DNA of 64,000 nucleotides, from positions 17,476,729 through 17,540,728 of the forward strand of contig CM049314.1 of assembly GCA_026874595.1 (NCBI GenBank). The letters run 5' to 3'. The notes below the pieces were generated by a model. It did no database searches. It was given only the letters and a program-made list of their open reading frames with translations, and was not told the origin of the DNA. This document shows, piece after piece, positions 1-10,298 of the stretch; the first letter of the stretch is position 1; every line of letters starts with the position of its first letter. The translations under genes and the position numbers were made by a program. The stretch comes from Sipunculus nudus. Taxonomy: Eukaryota > Annelida > Sipuncula > Golfingiida > Sipunculidae.

Positions 1-657
1 AGACCTCCTGTGTGAGTTGACCCATGCTTTATGTTTGTGCGTCTGTATGTGAAATAGAATTGTCATCTTTTTTATGAAAACGTGATGAAGCCAAATTTAA
101 TCACCTCTTTTTCAAGAAAGGTGTCGAAAAAAGTGTGTTACGTCACAAAAGGAATTAAGAAAACCCACATGAGCGCTTAAAGTGGTAATCACACACACAC
201 ACATACACATAATTCCACTATATGGATAGACCTTGACTTTGTGATTTTTTTATACAATATATCTGCATTAGTGAGTCAGTAAATGACATTCCAGTGTCAG
301 CATCCAAAATATCAAATTAAAATACATAACAGCGTCTACAGATATCGAATCTTTTTTTGTTTTCTTGAATACATCTCTTCAGGTCACATCACTGCTGTCT
401 CTGAGGGGGATTTATTTCTGGATTGTGATTCTCCACTCTCTCTCAATCATAGTCGTAAACCGTACGCGTGTCCTTCTATTGCTGTAGGAGGCCCTTAAAA
501 ATTTCATATTTAGGGAGATTGTGGCATCAAAATATATACAAAGAATAAGTGGTACGAAGATGCTTGTATGATTCTCTATATTATAAGAATCTGCCTGATG
601 CCAGTCCCAAAAGCGAGGGTATTGTTGGTAAATTGCACCTATATAGACTGGCATGTT

Positions 658-860
658 CAGGGGCGGGCCCAGGATTTATGAAAAGGAGGGGTTCAAACCA
701 GGTGGACAAATATTAACACCTATGAAAAAGGTCCCCAGGTCAGGAAAAGGGGAGATCCCGTCCGCAAAAATTGGTCTGACCCCTCCCCCCCCCCCCCCCC
801 CACCCCCAAAAAAAGGTTACGGTGGCTGGAAAAAGGACCCCTCCCAAGGATCCGCTTCTG
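658..860. mobile_element. CAGGGGCG-type MITE
   Basis: Begins CAGGGGCGGGCCCAGGATTT and ends AAGGATCCGCTTCTG, which is the same terminus inverted. About 200 bp, with a poly-C run at 784-802. The frame through it is not a gene. Termini of this type are known from hAT MITEs; an 8-bp target duplication is not clear here. Confidence 0.65.
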
Positions 861-861
861 A

Positions 862-2049
862 AGGTGTTAAAATTCATTTTCACCTAGTTTTCTTCCCCAA
901 AAATTTCATTTCCTACTGTTATGGCCTAAATGACATGCTTCATTGTGACAAATCGATTCACCAGGGAACTTGTTTAAATTTACACAACGGTCTGTTAAAG
1001 GCCATCTGAAAAGTGACGATAATTCACCTGAGGAATTGGTATTGGTTACTCACAAGGGTGAGCCACGTCTGGATAAACATGTTGGGTGTGTATGTGTTTG
1101 GTTGTGTGTAGGGTGGTCTTTCTCAGTGTGATGGTTTAAATGTGTATTAATGGCATGTCTGTTATGCTTGAGTGTGGGTGTGTAGATGTATGTGATGATC
1201 TGTGTATCAGTCCATATGCCTGCGGGTCCCTTTATGATTGTGTGTGCGTGTAGGCGTGTACTGTGATGGATGTGTAAGTAAAAACCATAATCCTGTTACT
1301 ATTTTTACCAGGTCTTTTGTTTGATACTCTCTCAATCTTCCAACTTTGTTGCTCCCACTCATGTAACTATGTTATATATAATTGACTATAATATTCAATA
1401 TATTGTGTCAAGCGCCCGGGCTCCTTTAGGATAAAAGAAATTGTCGTATGACCCAATGGAAAGGAAGTCTTTGGATGGTAAAACATGACTGTGATTCAAA
1501 ACTTCAATTAATTGTGTCATGAATAATATCATAATCCTCTAAAAAATTTCAACAAAATCTGTTCAGAACTTCAAGCACAGGAACATATCAAGCATGATAA
1601 CTGTCGCCACCTGGCGGAGGTATTATAAAACAGTTCAAGGCACAGCAACATTAAAACGGAAAATTATACAAGAAAAAATAGAAGATGTGTAGAATCAATA
1701 TTAAATTTGGCGTGGCCTAAAGAAAACGTCTAAGGCTACTAAGGAAGGAGAGGTCCGCATATAATGTATACCAATCCTGGTTTTGTGCAGTGATATAACA
1801 TTAATGACTGAGCATTACATACCACGTCAGTGGAACGGACACACGTTTGATGGTGTTGAAAACAAATTTGTATGATCTGCATCAGTGCGTTTTGCGCCTG
1901 CATTATGTGTACATGTAGCGGTGTGTATACATGTCTAGCGCGTGAACTGGCAAAGTGCGGCGAGAAAAACATACATTTGTGTAGATTTACAAGTAAATGA
2001 TTTGATTGAGTTTCCGTGTGGTGAGGTTGATATAGATGAACAAGCAGTG

Positions 2050-2050
<1 letters not shown>
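862..2050. other. No recognised gene
   Basis: AT-rich, with a TG-rich stretch around 1080-1270 (many tgtgtgt fragments). Nothing coding was recognised. Confidence 0.6.

Positions 2051-2101
<51 letters not shown>
2051..2101. repeat. (AT)n microsatellite
   Basis: Pure alternating AT of about 50 bases. Confidence 0.95.
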
Positions 2102-2104
<3 letters not shown>

Positions 2105-2229
2105 TATAGCACAGGTAAGGCACGCTGTATTTTAAGAAAATTAGCTCTTATCCCGCTCCTGTAATCATCACATACACGTGACTTGTGTATATGTAATCAT
2201 TTCAATATGCATATGTCAATCTCACCTGT

Positions 2230-2231
<2 letters not shown>

Positions 2232-2294
<63 letters not shown>
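2232..2294. repeat. (AT)n microsatellite
   Basis: Pure alternating AT of about 63 bases, 130 bases after the previous one. Confidence 0.95.
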
Positions 2295-2295
<1 letters not shown>

Positions 2296-2477
2296 GAAAA
2301 ACAAAAATTGGTCACCCCATTTTATTCTCTCTGGCCCAATCAAACATTATACGTTCGTAAATATATATACTTGCATGTAAGATGTATGTTTATTGTTATA
2401 ATTACACAAGTCATGTGTAATTAATCAACACAGAAGGGGGTTTAGGCCCACTGATTTGCAACACAGCGTGTCACTCT

Positions 2478-2480
<3 letters not shown>

Positions 2481-2571
<91 letters not shown>
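2481..2571. repeat. (CT)n-(AT)n compound microsatellite
   Basis: About 35 bases of CT pass directly into about 55 bases of AT. Confidence 0.95.
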
Positions 2572-2572
<1 letters not shown>

Positions 2573-3984
2573 ATATATCGTAAAATAGCTAGGTGTTTGC
2601 TTCAAATGCTGAAAGGTCCTGATAGTTCCTCCGTTGATAGGCCAATGTGGCTTGTCTTCGGCTGGTATTTCAGGCTAAGCTGCAGGCAGTGTCACTTATG
2701 TTGACTAAACTTATTGAGTCAAATTTTGATTTAGAACGTCTTCCCTTATTGCATAATTTGATTTATTTGTTTACTCATAAAATGTATTGCCCATTATCAA
2801 ATATTTATCATCTAACTTCCGTGAGAATGTAAAAAAACCGGTGTGAATGTTAAAACATCTGGGGTCTTTTGTTGAGAATAACAGGCTACTACTCAGCAGG
2901 GCACAAATGGTAAACATTAGAACTAGGATGTTTAAACTTAAAAATATACAGACACGTTCTCGCAAACTCTTCCTGCAACTCCGAATTTAGGTCATTATTT
3001 ACTTACATTTATATATATATTTATATATATATACCATGGCATTGAGTAGTGTTTCAGATTCTGCTGAGCGTCATGGCCCGCGGGCAATTGAAACTGGTAC
3101 CCTATGCATGGAGCATGTGTGTTTTTTAATGTGTACTTGTATTCGCCTAATTGGAGTATTACATCTCCCTTTAAACTAGTATATATGTTTATTTTTAGAG
3201 AGAGAGAAAGAGAGACAGCCAGAGAGATTGATAGAGAGATTGTCAGTGCTTTAGCATGGATCAGAAACCGCGGAGCGCTAAAAATGCGTAATCGACGGCT
3301 CCGTGTGAAAATGTAACAGAGTGACAACTGAACATAAATTACCTGTTACCATTTAGGTCAAGATTCATACTGAAAGTATTAGTAGCTTTGGTGTGACTCA
3401 CGGCTGATGTATTTGATCATCGGCCCAGTAAACCAGTCCATTTTCAGTTTCTCTGATCGGCAGATATCTGAGCTATATTTCGTATTCATTTTCGTACATA
3501 CACCGATCTTTCGTTACCATCCAGTTATCCGTTAGCAGCTGCATGTTTAGTAAATATTGTCTATAAACACTTTGACACTTTGAATATAATATAGACAATT
3601 GTAACATTTCCCTGTGGTAGATGACATATACAATATACATATATATATATGTGTGTATATTATACATTTTCTTAATGGCTTATACAATATATATACGTGT
3701 GTGTGTGCGTGTTAAAATTGTAAATAAATGAATATATACCCATCTGTGATTCATTTACTGGATATTTCATCAGGTCATCCTGAACTATTTTCCTGAAAAT
3801 CATACGAGGCTCTGACCTCATTACTGTACACTTTTTGAAGAAAATTAATTGTTAATTCAACTTACAAGTTATCAGGGTATTTAAACAGAATATATTCACC
3901 AAAACGGATGAGGCTGTTACGATAATAGGCGTGAGATGACAGCTATTGGGATTTTTGTTCACATTGAATGCCAAGCTCGTCCTT
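2572..3984. other. No recognised gene
   Basis: Short GA-rich run at 3198-3240 and TA-rich runs near 3010 and 3640. Small frames here lack splice or family support. Confidence 0.6.
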
Positions 3985-4070
3985 TTCAGCTCAGCTGGCT
4001 GAAAGTCAACTGAGGAACTGGAATGGCGCTTTGTCCGTCGTCCGTCCGTCGTCCGTTCGCAGGGCACAAA
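3985..4070 (+). repeat. (GTCC)n-bearing dispersed repeat end
   Basis: cagctcagctggctgaaag... leads into gtccgtcgtccgtccgtcgtcc. The inverted form, with ggacggacggac, occurs at 26804-26840, 41615-41650, 49998-50040 and 55322-55345, so it is a dispersed family in this genome. Confidence 0.6.
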
Positions 4071-4751
4071 TCTTAGCCGCTAACCCTAGAAACTTGTAAC
4101 TGAATATCCAGGTAGTTAATAAAAAATCTCCTTAGAAACCTAAAATTAGGTCACTGCGACCTGTAACATCCATACTATAGGGCTCGTAATTACCCAAAAG
4201 GAAAATTAAAAAATTGATACAAAACCTTCAGTATCTTGATAATCAATAAATGGATTGCTATGAACCTTGCCTTGAATATTGACCATGACTAGTTTAGTCA
4301 GTTCCCGAACCAGTTGCGCCACCTGTATTTTATCTGATTTTTACGAATTTTTTTCTGTTTTTGAGACCATAAAATGACAGCAGTTTTGTAAGTTTCTCAG
4401 CTGTGGTTTTATCCAGTGTCCTGGAACCCAGTGTGTTTATTGATTATGATTGATTTCTTTAGTTCTCGAAGACTGGTGACGCCACCTGTATTTATTGATT
4501 TTTTTTTTTATTATTCCTTTCATTATTTTGAAACTATCAGATTCTCAACTGTGGTTTCATCTGTGTCCTGAAACCTTGTGTGTTTATTAGGGCCCTGCTT
4601 GAATAAACAGATGCCCTATATTAATAAAACTGTCCGTCAGTCCGATCGTCTTTCTGTATGTCCGTCAAATTTGTTTCTTGGTGGATTGACATATTGATTT
4701 ACAAACTGAGTTATATATGGCCCACCTCTAACGCAAAAACACTTTTAATTT

Positions 4752-5230
4752 TTGGGTCATGAGGTCAAAGGTCAAGGTAACAGGACCCACATCTTTAAAA
4801 TTATGCATGTATTTCAAGCCATATATTCCATCCCAAAGTTCTTATCTTCCAGGTATTGCTCAGCTGCAAATAGGGGAAGAAACTTATGGATTTTGGGGTC
4901 ACAAGGTCGAAGGTCAAGGTCCCTCGGGACATCTATTTTCCATATTAGTTTCCAGATGATAACATTAGTATGAATTGAAATATTGGTTTGAAACTTGAAT
5001 TATATATGGCCTACCACTAAAGAAAGAACTCTGTTGATTCAGGGGTCATGTGACCAAAGGTCAAGGTCACAGGACCTACTATTTTAGAAAGATTGTGGAG
5101 CATTTTAAGCCAAACTATTCATCACAAACCTTCCTTCTTTATCATGTGGTGCACCTGTCAATAGGGGAAGTTTCTTTATGATTTTGGGGCCACTGGGTCA
5201 AAGATAAAGGTCACAGAGCCCATCCGTTTA
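4752..5230 (+). repeat. ~145-bp degenerate repeat rich in AGGTCA half sites
   Basis: Four related units with ggggtca...aaggtcaaggtcacaggacc-like cores at about 4754, 4900, 5042 and 5188. The first contains AGGTCA-A-AGGTCA (4762-4774), the third two adjacent AGGTCA (5058-5069). Dispersed repeats of this type also occur around 26180-26340 and 40990-41150. Confidence 0.7.
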
Positions 5231-6613
5231 AAATTAGTTTATGGATGATAACTTAAGTTCGGGTAAACAGATTGGCTTCAAACTGATCACAGAACTCATA
5301 TATTCAAAAATCTCATAAACATATCATTACAGACAAATTCAGCTGAGCGTCGAGACCCATTGGTCCCCAGTAAGAATTTCAAGCTTACCATGCAAGTTTG
5401 CATATATCTATATTTGCCTCCCTTTATTCTGTTCATGTTTTCTCCTATTTATCCTATTATCAGATCCTTCATGTATATGTAAATATCCCCCCACATTTTA
5501 GCAAAGGGGGGGGGGTCAATGTAATCATCCCCCCCTCCGATTATTCAAGAATAATATTTATATATTAGAAATAAAGTAAATTAATAATAAGAATGATAGA
5601 CTTTGGTTCCATGTCTGAGTTTACTCTAAAATATTATGTATATAAACTTGGTTTAGAATGAACATATACTATATATTGAAACATGAAACCATATTTTTAA
5701 AAACCTTTATTGGTATATGTTTGATATATGTCACACGGACGAAACCAGGTGTTTATATATATGTGTGTGTGTGTTAATTAAAAAGTCATCCCCTTCCCCA
5801 TCCTTGAAGATAAATTGACGCCCCTTCTTGACCTTGAAGAACATTAACAGCTCTTCCAGACTGATTTGGCCTCCTACTATTCTTTAATTTTCTGTACATT
5901 TTGCATATTTGACAATAACACCACAAACTTTGGTCCGCCATGAAGCAGGACAGATGATAGAAGCTCGACCAAAGTAAGATTACGACAGGTACCTGAAAGC
6001 GGTCGAAAGGGTGTCGCTGTGATTTGGGATTAGCAACTTTGAAGATCAGACTCTTAGAGTCAAGATGTTTCCGTTTTTCAGATTAGCAATATAGGAATTT
6101 CGTTGGATAATTTTATCGGTGATGTGAGAGTATTTGGGCCACCTGTAATGCATTTTACTTGGTTTCTTGAGACTGCCAACCTACAGTCACTATGTCAGTT
6201 TCACCGTTCTTGAGTTATCTCAAAAACCCTGAAACTTCATTTGCTTATGGCTCCAGTATTTAACTACTTTTTCGCTTGTAATTTTGAGACTTCCGGTTTC
6301 TTGAGAATGAACTCATTGATCGTCCTATAATTTGAAAGGCATGTTCACCATGGATAATGTTTATCCATTCAACTTAACTAGTCATCTTAATTATTCTTCA
6401 CATTTTTATGCAAATTAACATTTTTCAGCAAGCTATATAAGAACAGGTACAAGTGCAGTTCCTCAACAACTGGATCATGAATTGCTCTGAAATTAGATTT
6501 CATTTTATGTAGTGTTACTTGTAATTGTGAGACCTATTTATTTGATTTTAAATTATGAACTGATTTTATTTTATGAAAAAAAGTTTTCAGTGCTCCCTGT
6601 GGTTTCCTTCTCT
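5231..6613. other. No recognised gene
   Basis: Contains a G run at 5505-5514 and a GT run at 5760-5775. Otherwise plain AT-rich sequence. Confidence 0.6.
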
Positions 6614-6633
6614 CTTTCTTTCTATCTCTCTCT

Positions 6634-6680
<47 letters not shown>
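6614..6680. repeat. (CT)n-(CA)n compound microsatellite
   Basis: ttctatctctctctctcg is followed by about 20 CA units. Confidence 0.95.
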
Positions 6681-6681
<1 letters not shown>

Positions 6682-6840
6682 ACACACATATTATTATTCT
6701 TACGCTAACAGGTCATTTTTAGTGCTTATCTGTGATACAGTAAAGTCATCAATTTTGTCAGTAAATAACACAGCCACAAAAATATTTATTTTGTATGGAT
6801 TATGCAAATAGTTTTTATAACTAATCTAGACACTCTGAAG

Positions 6841-6985
6841 GGCCAGGTGTTTGCGATCGGTAATGTCTAGAGGTGGAGAAACCCGGAGAACCCCGAGAAA
6901 AACCACTGGCCTTGGACGGGGCACTACAAGCCACTCTCATACCCACGCCTGGGGTCGAACCGTTTTCCCTCACGACAGTCCAGGC
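6841..6985. repeat. Dispersed repeat with gagaaacccgg / cgaacc motifs
   Basis: Contains ggagaaacccggagaacccc and ends near ggggtcgaaccg, whose reverse complement CGGTTCGACCCC resembles a tRNA B box. Possibly a reversed SINE fragment; no A box was found. Confidence 0.35.
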
Positions 6986-7723
6986 CCCAGTTCGTAGAAA
7001 ATTATAACATGTTCAGGATATTTCAGTCTACAGACCATCAATGGCCTTCCCATTTTTTCACAGCTTTCCGATATGCCCTGATTGTATTACTCGTATACCT
7101 GTTTCTTTTTTAATGCATGTATTTAAAAAAAAACAGTTAAAGCTATCTTGTACTGAACGTTCCCAAACCACTGAACAGTTACCAGTTGCACTTTTTGTGA
7201 TACAGTAAATAGCAATACAACCTCCTCAGGTCAACCTACTCAAATACTCCTACAAATCATATTAAAGTTACATAAACTTTGCAATAATATGTGTATCAAC
7301 TTACGAAATATTTCTATTATAGATGAATGCAAAAGTTTTCATGCAAAAACACACGGACTGTGTGAGTAAATACAGTCAACGAGTGTCCGGTAACCGTATA
7401 GCAAGTCTGCGTCATCATTGCTCCGATCTTGCGCATGTGCGACAACTCCAAAACAAGGAAGAAAAAAAAAGCGAAAGAAGAAACACACAAGAAACACCGA
7501 TTGTAATACTGAAAAATCTTGATTTGTGAAGTCACGCTGTATGGCCACCAGCTAGCGCGCTATGTTTATATTTTGCACCATTGATCGCGCCAGGTGCAAG
7601 TTTTTTCCCATTTTTGTAGAAAAGTCAGCAAACGACCCTACCAATATATGTTGTCCCTGTGTAAAGGCTAATTACTTAATTAAGTTATATATTAATCTTC
7701 TGTGTGGGTAATGCTGCTTCATA

Positions 7724-7939
7724 ATTGGTCAACGGTCTCACTCACTGAAGGCTTACCATGGTGGGCTTGACTACAAACTTGAGATTTACATCTCAGGATT
7801 ATGTGAGGAGCAGGAATTTACCTTGGACAAGAACAAGTAATTTGAGGATGTGGAGCTGGTGTGGAGTCACCCAACTTCCCCAAACTCCAACGGGAGTGTA
7901 CAGAGCGATGAGGCTGATGTTGAGTCATCCACACTGAAG
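7724..7939 (+). pseudogene. Exon-like open segment broken by one stop
   Basis: One frame is open from 7724 to a GTAAGA donor at 7940, except for a single TAA at 7838-7840. The peptide is acidic and non-repetitive: before the stop it includes LDYKLEIYISGLCEEQEF; after it FEDVELVWSHPTSPNSNG, then a Ser/Asp/Glu-rich tail. Composition looks protein-like, and one base change would account for the stop. No convincing acceptor is seen upstream. A second frame opens at an ATG in good Kozak context (7758) and runs 59 codons, so the assignment of frame is uncertain. I do not recognise the product; it may be a decayed gene fragment. Confidence 0.25.
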
Positions 7940-8178
7940 GTAAGATGTTTAGATAATCACGCGACTTTATTTAAATTAACTTGATGGTTGTGACTTTCAA
8001 ATGAAGAATTGGACGGTAAATTATGCAAGGAGTCTACTCCAAAAATGAGTTATTGGACAACATTTACAATCTACAATTTAAGGAAACTGCTTTTTGAGGA
8101 AATTGACCGGATTGTCTTTAGCTCAGCTGAGTTAATGCACCTGAGCTTAGGGGTCATCTTATTAATAGCAGTGTTGTA

Positions 8179-8326
8179 ATCGAGTCTACACCAACCGAGT
8201 CAAAAAGCAAGTTCGAGTCCAAGCAACTCGGGTCCAAGACCAATCCAGAGTACTTGAAGTTCGAGTCCAAATCCAGGGTCTTAGAAACCGAGTCTTTTGG
8301 TAATCGAGTCAAAGTCCGAGTCTAGT
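8179..8326. repeat. CGAGTC-rich degenerate repeat
   Basis: The hexamer cgagtc or a one-base variant appears about nine times in 150 bases (for example gttcgagtccaagcaactcg, aaaccgagtcttttgg). No frame is conserved through it. Confidence 0.7.
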
Positions 8327-10298
8327 TAAAATGTCTTTATCAAAACCCCTTAAAATAGAAACTGGAGATAACCATGTGTATTTTTTTTAGTAAGTTTACA
8401 CAAAATTATTTCACCAAAGTGTTTAATTATATATTAGCAGAGATAAAGCTTGGTATAACAATCTTGCTCCTCCATAAATTTCTGCCAATAATTCACTCAC
8501 GTAATTCTCTATAGTAAGTATTCAGTTTGTTGTTTTTGCTGGACTCGAGACAGACTTGGCCAGAGTTCAGTGACCTGCGAGGCTATTTCACTGACCAATG
8601 GGGATGAGCTTTTGGCGTTAGTCTGTCCTTCTGTTAACATGGCTCATATCACGCCAAAACATGTAGGAAGTTCATATCTGACATGATGGCTGATCTTGAC
8701 AAAGTTTATTCAATGAGAACCCAAAATTTATTCATTGTGAGCCTTGGCAGTCGTGCGGTAACACGCTTTGCTCTCGCCGCTGGCGACCCATAGTGCCAAA
8801 TCCAAGGTTCTCCGTTTTCCTCCACACTGCAGACTACCGAACGCCACCATCTTAGTCATAGAGAGTGCCTTATATTAGTTATCAACAATGTTTGTTCAAT
8901 CAATGTAAAAAAACAGTTGAAATTTTTCTCGAGTTATAGGGTAATATAGAAGAGAGGGTATTTACTTCTAAAAATTAAGAAATTTATATTGTATGCAAGG
9001 CCAAAATGGCTTGGCAGATTTTCATGAAAGTCGAGGCTACAAAAGGCTTATTTCAAAAACAATAGTTTGGAAGCATTTAGCTAACGTGTTAAGGACGACA
9101 CATTGTAGTCCTTACTTTATCCCATAGCAATAAACAAATTTTAAATGTTAGACACGGATAGTTCCAACTTTACACAAAGTTCAAGATCTGGTGGGCTCCA
9201 AGAAGAGTGCTGAAACCAGGCCTTTTTCTGCTAGTTATAGGCAAAATACAGTTTTTAGTATCTAAGAAGGTTAATCATGCCTGTCCATATTTAAGGTCAA
9301 AAACCAGTTTTCTCAGAAACAGCTTTATAGATTTTCATTGTAACTGGCTGCTTATTTAACTTTAACTGATGCAAGTAACTTGTTGCGCCATCCCCGATAT
9401 CTCAATTAGTATGCATTTTCGACGCTCTGGAATTGCATATTACATATCCAGTAGACTGACAAAAACCAGACATGAGGATTTCACTATGAGCTAAATGTGC
9501 GACGTAATTGATTCATATTTTGCGATTGGCAGAAAATTTAGTGTTATTCTACCATTATATCGTAAATGTGTGACACACAGCGGTTCTGCTTTATATATCG
9601 AAACAGCCTGGAACCAAGTACATGTACTTGTGACTCATGTTCTCTAAGTTATGGAATAAAAGCACGGCTTAAAGAAATATTCTCTAGTTGCATAAAAACA
9701 GCTGTACCCATGACGTGCCAGTTTTCATCATATTTAGTTCATACCCTCTAGTAAACCTTGTATCTGAAATATTAGTAATGACACCCTAAACGCTATTTTC
9801 ATAACCTTGTGTGGCGACAGGATAAGTGGCTTCAGTATAACACGTCGTCTGTTTCAACGGCTTTTTCCTCGTTTTCAAGTGCATATGTTTAAGGCATGAC
9901 GTAGTTGATCCAGAGATGCTGCTGTGCGTGTAAACAACATATTACTTGTGTCCGATGCACAGAAATACGACGATCAGCATTATTCGGCCCGTTGAGCACC
10001 CGGGGCCCACAGAGGGTGGGTGAAGGGATTATTTCTTAGATTTCAAGCGTTTTGTGAAAGCTTCCAATGTTAGTAAATCTTTACCCAATTAGATTTATCT
10101 TCTTTAAGCACCTAACAAGAAAACCAATTTCAGTGTATGATATAGGCGGCCTGGTTTCCCTAGAACTTGGTAAATGTTTCCTCATTTGGCTTGAAGAATT
10201 TTACTGCAAGAATCTAAAAGGTGATCACAGTAACATAAAAATCCAAGTCACTAGGCGGAAACACAGCTTTCCTCTGCTTTGAAGGCTATACCAGAGAG
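8327..10298. other. No recognised gene; downstream flank of the TIR receptor
   Basis: The receptor's 3' flank. I saw no clear minus-strand AATAAA within the first 300 bases below 10299. Nothing else was recognised. Confidence 0.5.

Noticed and set aside
653-1009. 118-codon frame
   Set aside because: It runs through a MITE and a poly-C tract, giving a poly-Pro artefact.
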